Below, piece by piece: positions 55,558 to 63,891 of a DNA stretch of 64,000 bases. How positions within the stretch are numbered: the first letter of the stretch is position 1; each line of letters begins with the position of its first letter. This stretch comes from Virgibacillus chiguensis (lineage in GTDB: Bacteria; Bacillota; Bacilli; Bacillales; Amphibacillaceae): positions 415,712 to 479,711 of the forward strand of contig NZ_FQXD01000001.1 in assembly GCF_900129865.1 (NCBI RefSeq), given 5' to 3'. The position numbers and the translations under genes are program-made. The notes beneath the pieces are model-generated. The model searched no databases and had not been told where the DNA came from. It worked only from the letters and a program-made list of their open reading frames with translations.

Positions 55558-56011
55558 TTTAGGTATCTAAAGTGTTCATCATAAGAATACTATAACTAAA
55601 TACACACATTAATGCAAAGACATAGAAGTAAATTTTATGCACTATCCTATTTGAGTTCAAATAGGAATGCTGGTCATACCATAACTTTTGATACACAAAA
55701 AGTTTTTTAAAGACAATCCAAGAAACTGAATATATATAGTAGCTGCATTTATATAGGAACTCAACGTGATAAGTGCATATTTAACAGAACTGTAAAACTT
55801 CAAATATTTGAAAAGTTACTTGATGAACCATTACTCGTTTTAGTATTATTCCATTCAGCATTTGGTAATCAAAGGAAAAAGCATTATAACAGGCAGGTGA
55901 CTTTCTACTTATATAGTAAAAAAATTTAATATTATGAAGAGATTTTTCTACACCCTACGTAAAGGCACTTTTACTGTTCTCTAATTAGAGTACAAACAAA
56001 AGTTTGCATAG
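55558..56011. other. Intergenic region with diverged intercassette repeat
   Basis: No ORF. Its left end carries the MarR promoter region; 55945-56035 holds repeat copy C (CACCCTACGTAAAGGCAC, then GAGTACAAACAAAAGTTTGC). A small hairpin CCTATTTGAGTTCAAATAGG lies at 55647-55666. Confidence 0.45.
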
Positions 56012-56037
56012 AAAAAGCCTACCCGTAAGAGTAGACT
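56012..56037 (-). terminator. Terminator after the SUKH immunity gene
   Basis: CTAC / GTAG core (AAGCCTACCCGTAAGAGTAG) followed by five T on the reverse strand; near identical to the one at 57429-57453. Confidence 0.65.
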
Positions 56038-56546
56038 TATAATAGCTCTTGATTAAAGTCATCATATGCATCACCAAAATAATTAAAATCATCCTTTAAC
56101 CAATACCAATGTTGCCCTTTATTTTTTATTAGTCTTTCTAACAAATCTGTAAAAGAGGTTGCAATAATTTGTGATTCCCCAACAAGAGCATGACGATCAA
56201 AAAAACTATCATAACATCTTCCTAATCTTTCTTTACTTAGATCAATTGTTAAGTATTCATCTTTACCATCATTACAAACGATATACCAACTTGATGAAAT
56301 ATCTTCTTCACACAATTCCCCTACAATTACTGGATTTGCCAACACAAATTCCTCAGGAGAAACAAAATAAACAGGATATTCTTCGTTTTCGTATAAGGCT
56401 AGACCTCCACAGAGGCTATAAAAATGCTCAATATCTTCAGGTAAAATATGCTTTTTTTCATCAATAGTTGGTAAACCATTTGGCTCAAAAATGCGACAGT
56501 AAGGTAACGTCTTAACTTGTGTAAGTAGTTGTTCTATTTTTGTCAT
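56037..56546 (-). CDS. SMI1/KNR4 (SUKH) immunity protein, YobK-like
   Basis: A 169-residue SUKH-fold protein: LPEDIEHFYSLCGGLALYEN near residue 38, PVYFVSPEEF, SWYIVCNDGKDEYLTIDLS near 90 and FTDLLERLI near the end. SUKH proteins neutralise co-encoded nuclease toxins. GGGAG lies 8 nt before ATG 56546, which is 5 nt after the stop of the orphan toxin cassette, so they form one cassette. Confidence 0.88.
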   Translation of the reverse strand: MTKIEQLLTQVKTLPYCRIFEPNGLPTIDEKKHILPEDIEHFYSLCGGLALYENEEYPVYFVSPEEFVLANPVIVGELCEEDISSSWYIVCNDGKDEYLTIDLSKERLGRCYDSFFDRHALVGESQIIATSFTDLLERLIKNKGQHWYWLKDDFNYFGDAYDDFNQELL

Positions 56547-56551
56547 TTTAC

Positions 56552-57175
56552 TCACTCCCTATAGTTATATAAATTAAATGCATTATAATAATCCTGTTTA
56601 GCCGATTTAGGAACTTTTGCTGCATCAAACATTTTTTCAATAAGTTCTTGCATTTCCTTGGGTGAGACTGATTGCCAATCGATTTTACCCCCAACTTTTT
56701 TTCCTGTTTTTTCATATAACCATTGTCTATATACTACTTTTGTAGCGTTATGTTGTTCTTTAGTCAAGGCTAATGTTGGTGTATTAGCTCCTCTACTCAC
56801 ATAGTTTGGAATATTATGTTTTTCCCAAACATCCATTACCCCATGATGGTTTTCTAAAGGTGAGTTACTTGGTCTATAAGGAACGACATCATTAGGTTTT
56901 ACAGTATTACCTTTATCCTTAGCTTTCTTCGCAGTCTGTTTACCTTTATTCGCAAATTTAATAACTCCGCCAGCTTTAACTAGCTTTAAGACTTTTCCCG
57001 CTGGAATAATAGAAGCGCCAGTCCATAATCTTTCACCTGTAGAGGTCTCTGAGTCCAGAACGGTTTTTATATCATCTACAATAACAAAGTCTAACGCTTT
57101 CTTGGAAAGTTTTAAGCCCGTTTTTCCAGTCTTATATCCTGCTAAACCTACGTGTAAACCTGCTTTTTTAGACAA
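56552..57175 (-). pseudogene. Orphan toxin cassette: pre-toxin piece plus YobL-like nuclease domain
   Basis: 207 codons beginning inside the pre-toxin TG region (GLAGYKTGKTGLKLSKKALD) and ending in a nuclease-like domain with NSPLENHHGVMDVW, TLALTKEQHNATKVVYRQWL and MFDAAKVPKSAKQDYY, which resembles the C-terminus of B. subtilis YobL. The LXG N-terminal domain and a proper start site are missing. 216 bases (56951-57166) are identical to 58387-58602 of the intact LXG gene. Probably a silent reserve cassette that could recombine into the full gene. Confidence 0.8.
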
Positions 57176-57428
57176 TTCATTCTTATGGCGTGGGGCATTT
57201 TCAAATTATTACATCAAAAAAGTAAATAATTTTAATTTTTCGCTTTTAACATAACACTCTACATGATAAGCCATTCTAGAGTGTTATTTGGGACTATTCC
57301 ATATCCGACGGTACAAAATCAAATTATTCGCTCTCTTTTGCTCAAATCCCACAGTAAGCATTTTTATATTATATGGAGCAACTATTTTTTCTGTATCCTA
57401 CTTAGATTACAAACGAATGTTCCTATAT
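57176..57428. other. Relic sequence between cassettes, with hairpin and repeat copy B
   Basis: Holds a perfect 11-bp hairpin ATAACACTCTA / TAGAGTGTTAT (57251-57287), a short reverse-strand frame reading FEQKRANNLILYRRIWNSPK just before it, and repeat copy B (57375-57427). It looks like the terminator and tail of a lost cassette. Confidence 0.5.
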
Positions 57429-57453
57429 AAAAAGCCTACCCGTAAGAGTAGGC
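57429..57453 (-). terminator. Terminator after the LXG toxin immunity gene
   Basis: GCCTAC / GTAGGC stem with five T on the reverse strand, 24 nt after the stop. Confidence 0.8.
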
Positions 57454-57477
57454 GACCAAATCAATTATTAATTTGAT

Positions 57478-57828
57478 TTAAAATTCATTTTCGTTATCAT
57501 CATAGTCTTGAAGCTCATTTAATATCTCTTTTAAACGCATAATACTATTTTCAAATTCATGCATAGAAATTTCTTCATAACTTGATGCACCTTCTCCGAA
57601 CACATCATTATCATATATCTTAACCACTGCACCATCAGATTTTAATTTCTTAATTAATTGTTGTAGCTTTTCAAGTTCGTCTATATCATTAGCATCTGTT
57701 TCAGCCATAACTTCTTTATTTTCAATAGCTGATTTTAATTTTGAGAAGCTCAAACCAGTATGCTTTTTAATTGTCATTAAATACTTATTTATATTATTTG
57801 CTTCAACCTTTATAGCAATTTTATTCAA
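57478..57828 (-). CDS. Putative immunity protein for the LXG toxin
   Basis: A 116-residue acidic, helical protein (FSKLKSAIENKEVMAETDAN, IDELEKLQQLIKKLKSDG), starting at TTG 57828 with GGGGGAGG 7 nt upstream, 27 nt after the toxin stop. Position and acidity suggest it blocks the nuclease domain of the upstream toxin. Family not recognised; the short alpha-beta part recalls ribosomal L7/L12-like immunity domains. Confidence 0.65.
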   Translation of the reverse strand: MNKIAIKVEANNINKYLMTIKKHTGLSFSKLKSAIENKEVMAETDANDIDELEKLQQLIKKLKSDGAVVKIYDNDVFGEGASSYEEISMHEFENSIMRLKEILNELQDYDDNENEF

Positions 57829-57855
57829 CTTTTTTCCTCCCCCTCTTTGGAGTAT

Positions 57856-59703
57856 TTAGAACTCCTCCATATAATTTGGATTCACTGGTTTACCTGGAGA
57901 ATTTTTGTGATAACTTCCGCCATGCCACCCTTTTAAATGTTCACTAGGAGTTGCGGGATATATTAAATCGCCTCTATCAGATATATGAGGAAAGTTCTTT
58001 GCATTAAATGTATGATGACCAATTATTGGTTTACCATTGTATTTAGGCTTTTTTCTATTTAAAATATCTTCAATTTGCTTAGAAGTCCAATTTCTTGTTG
58101 GAGTATCATTGTTTAAGATTCTTTTCTTTTCTTGTTTCCAAAAATTATTAACACCAGTAGCCCTGCGCTTCATAAACCTCTTATTCCACTGATATCTTTT
58201 ATATTCACTTTTAGTTACTGAACGTTTTTCAATTTTCTCCTTTATAATTAACTGCTGTTTTCTACTTAAAGAATTGTAAGGTGTTTTTTTTGGAGTTAAA
58301 TCAAAGTTTTCTATATCCTTTATAGTGAATTTTTCACCGACTGTATTTCTCTTTTTGACCTTCTTCGCTGTCTGCTTACCCTTGTCCGCAAATTTAATAA
58401 CTCCGCCAGCTTTAACTAGCTTTAAGACTTTTCCCGCTGGAATAATAGAAGCGCCAGTCCATAATCTTTCACCTGTAGAGGTCTCTGAGTCCAGAACGGT
58501 TTTTATATCATCTACAATAACAAAGTCTAACGCTTTCTTGGAAAGTTTTAAGCCCGTTTTTCCAGTCTTATATCCTGCTAAACCTACGTGTAAACCTGCT
58601 TTGGCCATTCCTTGTGTTGTCTTTTCAATCCAATTCTTTTCCTGCTCTTTTGGCTTGTGTCTGTCGGCAGGAATAGCATCCACTAATTTATACTCAGCGT
58701 TTCCGGATTCTGATTGATATGCCCTTACGATTCTACCATCTGTCAACGTATAGTAAGTTCCCTGATGTACTTTTTTATAGTCCGAGACCTTTACTGTGGA
58801 AACTACTTGATGTTCAATGGTAGTAAATTCCCTTGTAGTTAAACTATCTCCTGATGCTGCCACAGCTGCCTGCATTGCTCGGTAGCTATAATCCATTGTT
58901 TGTAGCCCGAATTTTTTCTGTAGATAATGCACGAACAAGTTTGCTGGTGGCAAATGCTGAGATAATAGATACTTGCCAACCTCACCAAGCACCGTCTCTA
59001 GCCCAACGGCATTTCGAACAGCCTTACTGCTAATGCCGCTTATTAGATCTTTATGAAACCTTTGATCTGCTAATTGCCGTGCTTGGTAACTGCCAATATG
59101 TATTTGGCCATGATTTCCTAACTCGCGGATTTGGCTAATGTAGTTTTTCATCATGTGAATATCTTGTTCAATCGGTTCCAGCTTAGCTGTATTATGACGA
59201 TCCAATTCATACAACTTTTCCAGAGTCTTATGGATCTTTTTCTTTCCATGTTGTACATTATCCAAGAACTCGCTATCATCTATCTTGCGTAAGTCCACAA
59301 TATCACTTACCGATTGGATAATAGCATTCGCTTCATCTGTTAAATCCATCGTAACTTGTTCCATTCGTTCTAATCCCCGTCGTACATCTTGAGAAATAAA
59401 ATCTTCTCGAATAACCCCGTCTTTATCTGGTTCCATGTACTGAATCGACTTCTTCATTTCCTGTAAAGTATCGGTGTAATTCGTAATAAATCCCTCTAGA
59501 AACAACAAAAACGGCATGTGCACCTCTTGATAAAAGGCACGAATGGAATTAGCCAGTTTCCCTTTAAATTCATCCTCCAAAGCTATCATAGCTTCTATAC
59601 TATTCTGGATGTTTTTCACTTGTATATGTACTTGTTCTAGGCGTGATATCGTTTTGTCAATATAGCTATGGAGGTCGCTCACATAAAGCGCCTTAATGAA
59701 CAT
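57856..59703 (-). CDS. LXG-domain type VII secreted toxin with GHH-type nuclease domain
   Basis: A 615-residue polymorphic toxin. Residues about 1-205 are the helical LXG targeting domain (ALYVSDLHSYIDKTISRLEQ at the start). A long linker follows, then the pre-toxin TG region about 375-440 (GLHVGLAGYKTGKTGLKL), and a C-terminal domain with KYNGKPIIGHHTFNAKNFPH and YPATPSEHLKGWHGGSYHKN, a GHH/HNH-like nuclease core. LXG proteins are exported by the Ess/T7SSb apparatus, whose genes are not in this window. Start ATG 59703 is very close to GGGAGGGG; ATT two codons later would give the family-like start. Promoter at 59753-59781. Confidence 0.85.
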   Translation of the reverse strand: MFIKALYVSDLHSYIDKTISRLEQVHIQVKNIQNSIEAMIALEDEFKGKLANSIRAFYQEVHMPFLLFLEGFITNYTDTLQEMKKSIQYMEPDKDGVIREDFISQDVRRGLERMEQVTMDLTDEANAIIQSVSDIVDLRKIDDSEFLDNVQHGKKKIHKTLEKLYELDRHNTAKLEPIEQDIHMMKNYISQIRELGNHGQIHIGSYQARQLADQRFHKDLISGISSKAVRNAVGLETVLGEVGKYLLSQHLPPANLFVHYLQKKFGLQTMDYSYRAMQAAVAASGDSLTTREFTTIEHQVVSTVKVSDYKKVHQGTYYTLTDGRIVRAYQSESGNAEYKLVDAIPADRHKPKEQEKNWIEKTTQGMAKAGLHVGLAGYKTGKTGLKLSKKALDFVIVDDIKTVLDSETSTGERLWTGASIIPAGKVLKLVKAGGVIKFADKGKQTAKKVKKRNTVGEKFTIKDIENFDLTPKKTPYNSLSRKQQLIIKEKIEKRSVTKSEYKRYQWNKRFMKRRATGVNNFWKQEKKRILNNDTPTRNWTSKQIEDILNRKKPKYNGKPIIGHHTFNAKNFPHISDRGDLIYPATPSEHLKGWHGGSYHKNSPGKPVNPNYMEEF

Positions 59704-59752
59704 CCCCTCCCATCCCCATTGGTAATAATTTCAATGTAACCCTTTTAGTTGC

Positions 59753-59781
59753 ATTATACTAAATGCACAAGGAATATGAAA
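59753..59781 (-). promoter_or_regulatory. Promoter of the LXG toxin gene
   Basis: Reverse strand TTTCAT, 17 nt, TATAAT, 50 nt before the toxin start. The -10 region is shared with the relic at 52585-52600. Confidence 0.55.
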
Positions 59782-59816
59782 CGGTTGATCTGCAATTCAT
59801 TTTCTATGCAACAAAC

Positions 59817-59933
59817 AATATATACTACTGGTTATAAAAGAATAATACCAACAATCTTTATCACTTTAAATATATACTGTGATATATTTTATTTCTTTTA
59901 TATATTTCATTATATATTTAAGTATGTTATAAT
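59817..59933 (+). promoter_or_regulatory. parM promoter region with AT-rich repeats (candidate centromere/operator)
   Basis: Direct repeat AATATATACT at 59817-59826 and 59869-59878; three ATATATTT units at 59882, 59900 and 59912; and a promoter TTTCAT, 17 nt, TATAAT (59928-59933). The TATATACT motif recurs in a palindrome upstream of parR, as expected for a ParR-type binding site. Confidence 0.5.
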
Positions 59934-59968
59934 GTATATAAAGAATAAATGACATGGGAGGAATTTAT

Positions 59969-61027
59969 ATGTTAGCTTTTTCGTTTGATGTGGGGAATGG
60001 TTTTGTAAAGGCAAGAAATGATAAAAGGAGTATGATTGCTCCAAGTTCCATTGCTAAAAAAGAAAGCATGGGAAGTTCAAGCATTACAGGCATGTCTTCG
60101 AGCTTTGACGCCTCATTTGGTTATCGTGAATTTGAATCTAGCTTAGATGACGGAACAACATATATTTGGGGAGAAGAAATTGCTGATGTCGTGGATCCAA
60201 GTTCATTACTTCCTACATATACACATAACCATCGTTATACGCAAAAGCGTTTCAAGCTTCTGTGCTCTTTCATTCTTGCTGAGCTTGCTAGCGATTATAA
60301 AGAAGATGAACTACGTGATGTCATTGTTGTAACGGGGCTTCCGTCACAAGAAGTAGGAACAACAGAGGCCGAAGACTTTAAGCGCTTTTTACAACAAAAA
60401 CACATTGTGAAAATTAATGGCAAACAGTTATTCATCCATGTTACTGATGTACGTATTATTGAGCAGCCCTTAGGTACTCTACTTCACCAATACATGAATG
60501 AATCTGGACAAGTTCATAAGGAATTTTTAAACAACACATTAACCGTCATTGACTTCGGCGCAGGCACAACCATCATGGACACCTTTAAAAATGTAAAGCG
60601 CCTAGAAGATAAATCTGAAACATATTATGAGGGTATGAACGATATTCATAAACGAATTGCTAAACGAATTGAGCGTGAACATGGCATTAAAGGTTTAGAT
60701 GCAAGCTTTGTAGAAGAAGGCTTTCGCAATAACACAATGGTTGCCACCGTATCCGAGCGAAAAAAATACTCTTTTGAAGACATAGCAAAAGACATCATTA
60801 CAAACTTTATCGAGAAGCTTATCTCTGATATGGACGCTGTACTAACAAATCGAGATAGTATCGATAAATTCATATTAACCGGAGGCGGTGTTCACATCGT
60901 ATCCACTTATTTTCAAGACACATTTGGTGAGGATTCCGTTCTTATAGTGGAAAACTCTCAGGAAGCAAATCTAAGTGGCTTTTACAAGTTAGCTTCTACC
61001 ATTAGTCGTAAAGAAAAAGCTAGTTAA
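59969..61027 (+). CDS. parM: ParM/AlfA-type actin-like plasmid segregation protein
   Basis: A 352-residue actin-fold ATPase that forms filaments pushing plasmid copies apart. Visible actin motifs: phosphate-1 FSFDVGNGFVKA at the N-terminus, phosphate-2 VIDFGAGTTIMD near residue 190 and adenosine loop FILTGGGVHIV near 300. ATG 59969 follows GGGAGGA by 6 nt. Followed by a terminator and a ParR-like adaptor gene. Its presence points to a plasmid or plasmid-derived element. Confidence 0.88.
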   Translation: MLAFSFDVGNGFVKARNDKRSMIAPSSIAKKESMGSSSITGMSSSFDASFGYREFESSLDDGTTYIWGEEIADVVDPSSLLPTYTHNHRYTQKRFKLLCSFILAELASDYKEDELRDVIVVTGLPSQEVGTTEAEDFKRFLQQKHIVKINGKQLFIHVTDVRIIEQPLGTLLHQYMNESGQVHKEFLNNTLTVIDFGAGTTIMDTFKNVKRLEDKSETYYEGMNDIHKRIAKRIEREHGIKGLDASFVEEGFRNNTMVATVSERKKYSFEDIAKDIITNFIEKLISDMDAVLTNRDSIDKFILTGGGVHIVSTYFQDTFGEDSVLIVENSQEANLSGFYKLASTISRKEKAS

Positions 61028-61053
61028 AATAGGGGATATCTCTCCCCTATTTT
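61026..61053 (+). terminator. Terminator between parM and parR
   Basis: AAAATAGGGG / CCCCTATTTT, 10 bp, 8-nt loop. It starts at the parM stop codon and would reduce read-through into parR. Confidence 0.85.
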
Positions 61054-61068
61054 GCTTTAGGATGAACT

Positions 61069-61082
61069 ATAGTATATACTAT
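61069..61082. promoter_or_regulatory. Palindromic operator upstream of parR
   Basis: ATAGTATATACTAT, a perfect 14-bp palindrome 38 nt before the parR start, containing the TATATACT motif also present twice upstream of parM. Confidence 0.55.
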
Positions 61083-61119
61083 TAAACGTATTACATATTA
61101 AAATGAAAGGGGGAAACGC

Positions 61120-61398
61120 ATGACTACACATCGGAAATTATTCTCCTATGACAGCTTAGAAGATGCTGATATTCATGAATTCTTTCAATCTTTACCCGAT
61201 CGCCAAGCTTCCAAATATATTCGCATCGCTATTAGGAAACTAATGAAGGAGATGGAGGAAAAAGGGGAAATTAGCCCCATTTCAAAATCCTCTAGCTCTT
61301 CTACAGAAATCAAAGAAGAGAATACAAAAGCGCAACACCAGGAATCAAGTAATGATACCTTTATAAACAACGACGATATTCTTAATTTAGGAAAATAG
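61120..61398 (+). CDS. ParR-like adaptor / DNA-binding protein
   Basis: A 92-residue protein with a ribbon-helix-helix-like first half (KLFSYDSLEDADIHEFFQSL, QASKYIRIAIRKLMKEME) and a disordered Ser/Glu-rich tail ending DDILNLGK, which may be the segment that binds the filament. GAAAGGGGG precedes the ATG. It follows the actin-like gene, the parM-parR order. Confidence 0.75.
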   Translation: MTTHRKLFSYDSLEDADIHEFFQSLPDRQASKYIRIAIRKLMKEMEEKGEISPISKSSSSSTEIKEENTKAQHQESSNDTFINNDDILNLGK

Positions 61399-61489
61399 GT
61401 AATTGTTATATTGGGTTCTCTGTCAAATGTGGCGGTGTGATGTTCACTACACCATCTCTTTGTTAAAAGCTCGTTTTCCTAAAATATCA

Positions 61490-61612
61490 CTTTTGCTAAG
61501 GTCGCAGAGGAAAACATACTCGCTTTTCGCGGACGAACGCCCGAGCCTCCTCGCAAAGCCCGCTGCGGGATCTCGGTCGCCCGTTTTTCCGTAGGAGTCT
61601 CGCATATTTCTT
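61490..61612. repeat. GC-rich intergenic repeat
   Basis: A sharply GC-rich block (CGGACGAACGCCCGAGCCTC, CCCGCTGCGGGATCTCGG, TTTCCGTAGGAGTCTCG) in AT-rich flanks, no ORF. I recall similar blocks as dispersed intergenic repeats in Bacillaceae genomes; only one copy is in this window. Confidence 0.5.
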
Positions 61613-61627
61613 CTGCTATGTGCTATC

Positions 61628-62586
61628 TCAAACTAGAGCCTTTTTAACCTCTTGTTGCCATAAAATTTTATGCTTCAAACGTTGAAAGTTTTTGATACCA
61701 AATGAATCTCGCTTTAAAACCTTTATCGTATTGTTGATGCCTTCGATATAACCATTATTAAATGGATGCATGAACGATTGTAAGATCTCTTGTTTCCAAC
61801 GTAAAAACGTTTTTTTACGCGGTGGAATGCCTCCATATTGGAAGCACGCATCCATTTCAGACATTCCTCCAGTCCTTTTCTAGCTGTCTTTTCATCGCTT
61901 GTTTTGAACCATGTATCTATTTTCCCCTTTAACTCATATGCTTCTTTTAAACGTGGGTATTTTAATTGTCCTTTACCTGATAATTTATAAGGAGACTTCC
62001 ACTCCGTTTCATGTGAATACGAGTTTGCTTATCTACATTTCGTTAAACTTCCCGTCGAACTTCATCTAAAGCCCAATAGACTTGACGCATGAAGTGAAAT
62101 CGATCAGCTATTATCAATGGATCTCCCAGTACCTTTCGCACAGCCTGTTTAAATGACTTGGATAAATCCATCACTACCATTTCTACCTTACTCGTATCAC
62201 AAGAACGTAAGTATTTCTTAATGGTCTCTATCTTTCGATCAGGTAGGATGTCAATGATCTCCTTATTCTCCACATCTACCACATTTGTTTGGAATCTTTC
62301 TCCTCCTGCATCACCTTTGAACTCATCAATGGCAATTGCCCGAGGAAGAATCTTCTTTGCCTTTATCGGGTGATGATCAAATAATCTTAGTAGGCGATTC
62401 GTTGTCATCCCTATCAAACGAGCTGCAGTGCTAAAAGAATGGAAGGCTGCATATGTTAATGCTGTTGTTTTCAAGGCATTTGTACAACGTTGATAATAGT
62501 CCACCATTTGTAATCGTTCATAAAAAGTACGACCACAACTAGTACACAAATACCTTCTCTTCTGTAATGATATCTTTGGTATGTCA
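61628..62586 (-). pseudogene. ISL3-family transposase, multiply frameshifted and split by IS3
   Basis: Pieces read in order: zinc-binding CTSCGRTFYERL, HTH region FHSFSTAARLIGMTTNRLL, first catalytic region ILPRAIAIDEFKGDAGGERF, VVMDLSKSFKQAVRKVLGDP, DRFHFMRQVYWALDEVRREV, then a change of frame to KGQLKYPRLKEAYELKGKID and LEECLKWMRA, then another to FLRWKQEILQSFMHPFNNGY and IEGINNTIKVLKRDSFGIKN. At least two frameshifts. The N-terminus is cut at 62587 by the IS3 element; its remaining part should lie beyond the window. Confidence 0.85.
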
Positions 62587-62590
62587 ACAC

Positions 62591-63406
62591 TTAACTAGAC
62601 AATTTTTTTAAGGTGTTTTCTTTAAATTGAATAGGTGTTATATAGTTTAGGTTTTCATGAATACGACAATGGTTAAACCAATGAACGTAATCAGCTAACT
62701 CCAGTTGTAATTGTTGTAAATGCTTAAAGGCTCTACCATTCACAAACTCTGTTTTAAACGATTTAAACGTGGATTCAGCGACAGCGTTATCATAAGGGCA
62801 TCCTTTTGAGCTAAGAGAACGTTCGATTTGAAAGGCAGCTAACGCTTCATCCACGACTTGATTATCGAATTCTTTACCACGATCCGTATGAAAAATAGCG
62901 ACCTCTTGCAGGTTTGCTGGAATACTAGCTAAAGCTTTCATCACCAATCGATGGTCTTTGTTTGCTCCTGCGCTATATCCAATAATTTCTCGATTAAAAA
63001 GGTCGACAAATAGACAGACATAGTTCCATTTTCCAGCTACATCTACATACGTCAAGTCACTTGCAAGCACACGAAGTGGTGCAGATGAGCTAAAATCACG
63101 ATTTAATACATTGGCAATTTCGGCTTCATTGTTCTGCTTCGACGAAGGCTTGTACGCTCGTTTTGCATTGTATTTAGAAACGAGATCATTCTCACGCATA
63201 ATACGTGCAATTCGGCGTCTGGATACTTGCTTGCCTTGTTGTTTGAGCACTACTTTGATTTTACGCGATCCATACGCTCTACGGCTTTGATGAAAAATAT
63301 CATTAATTAAGATGGTTAATTCTTTTTCTTCCTTCCATCTATTGCTTTCTTTACGTTGTAGCTCGTAGTAGTATCCACTGCGAGAAACGTCCAGAATGGT
63401 GCACAT
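62591..63406 (-). CDS. IS3-family transposase OrfB (DDE domain)
   Basis: A 271-residue integrase-fold transposase: HTH_21 region RRAYGSRKIKVVLKQQGKQV, catalytic D in LASDLTYVDV near residue 115, second D in FHTDRGKEFDN near 178, E in DNAVAESTFKSFKTE near 213. The stop codon lies inside the left inverted repeat. The frame is open upstream to the OrfA end (VIKQNTHKYSVSAM), so OrfAB is made by a -1 frameshift at the CGAAAG near the OrfA stop. Confidence 0.93.
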   Translation of the reverse strand: MCTILDVSRSGYYYELQRKESNRWKEEKELTILINDIFHQSRRAYGSRKIKVVLKQQGKQVSRRRIARIMRENDLVSKYNAKRAYKPSSKQNNEAEIANVLNRDFSSSAPLRVLASDLTYVDVAGKWNYVCLFVDLFNREIIGYSAGANKDHRLVMKALASIPANLQEVAIFHTDRGKEFDNQVVDEALAAFQIERSLSSKGCPYDNAVAESTFKSFKTEFVNGRAFKHLQQLQLELADYVHWFNHCRIHENLNYITPIQFKENTLKKLSS

Positions 63407-63447
63407 CGCTGATACCGAGTATTTATGCGTGTTTTGCTTTATAACAG

Positions 63448-63729
63448 TTACTTTCGTCCGATAATCAGCGTTGCTTGCTTTAAAATATCATTTTCCATTC
63501 GTAATTGCTGGTTTTCTTTGCGTAGTTTCAGAATCTCATTTTCTTCTGGTGTACGATTATCTTTTTCTTTAAAAGAGCCAGTCTGACTATGTTGTTTTAT
63601 CCATTTATCCAATGCAGATGGCGTCAAGTCATACTCGGCAATAATGTCTTTTCGAGGTTTTCCGTTTTGGTATAGTTGTACCATTTGGGATTTGAATTCG
63701 GCTGAGAAGATTCTTCTTGCTTTTGTCAT
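63448..63729 (-). CDS. IS3-family transposase OrfA
   Basis: A 93-residue DNA-binding protein: helix-turn-helix FKSQMVQLYQNGKPRKDIIA then TPSALDKWIKQ, and a leucine zipper ILKLRKENQQLRMENDILKQ. AAAGGAG precedes the ATG. It overlaps the extended OrfB frame at its 3' end. Confidence 0.93.
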   Translation of the reverse strand: MTKARRIFSAEFKSQMVQLYQNGKPRKDIIAEYDLTPSALDKWIKQHSQTGSFKEKDNRTPEENEILKLRKENQQLRMENDILKQATLIIGRK

Positions 63730-63800
63730 TATGGTTACACTCCTTTTTTAAGTGAGTAGACGTAGACCCTTACGGTGACTGCTTACATGCGGCCTTGACC

Positions 63801-63891
63801 CGGAGCCTCTGCGTGCATGATTGATACGCCAAGAAGCCAGGTATTAAAACACTTGGCTCTTAAAAACAGGGTATCATGCCACGCTTCTCCG
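63801..63891. ncRNA. Candidate structured RNA/DNA element inside the IS3
   Basis: Nested pairings: CGGAG (63801) with CTCCG (63887), GCGTG-CATGAT (63811-63821) with ATCATG-C-CACGC (63873-63884), and GCCAAG (63828-63833) with CTTGGC (63852-63857). It is GC-richer than its surroundings and lies upstream of OrfA. No family recognised and no ORF; role unknown. Confidence 0.4.

Noticed and set aside
56171..56467. 98-codon ORF opposite the SUKH gene
   Set aside because: Antisense shadow of the immunity gene.
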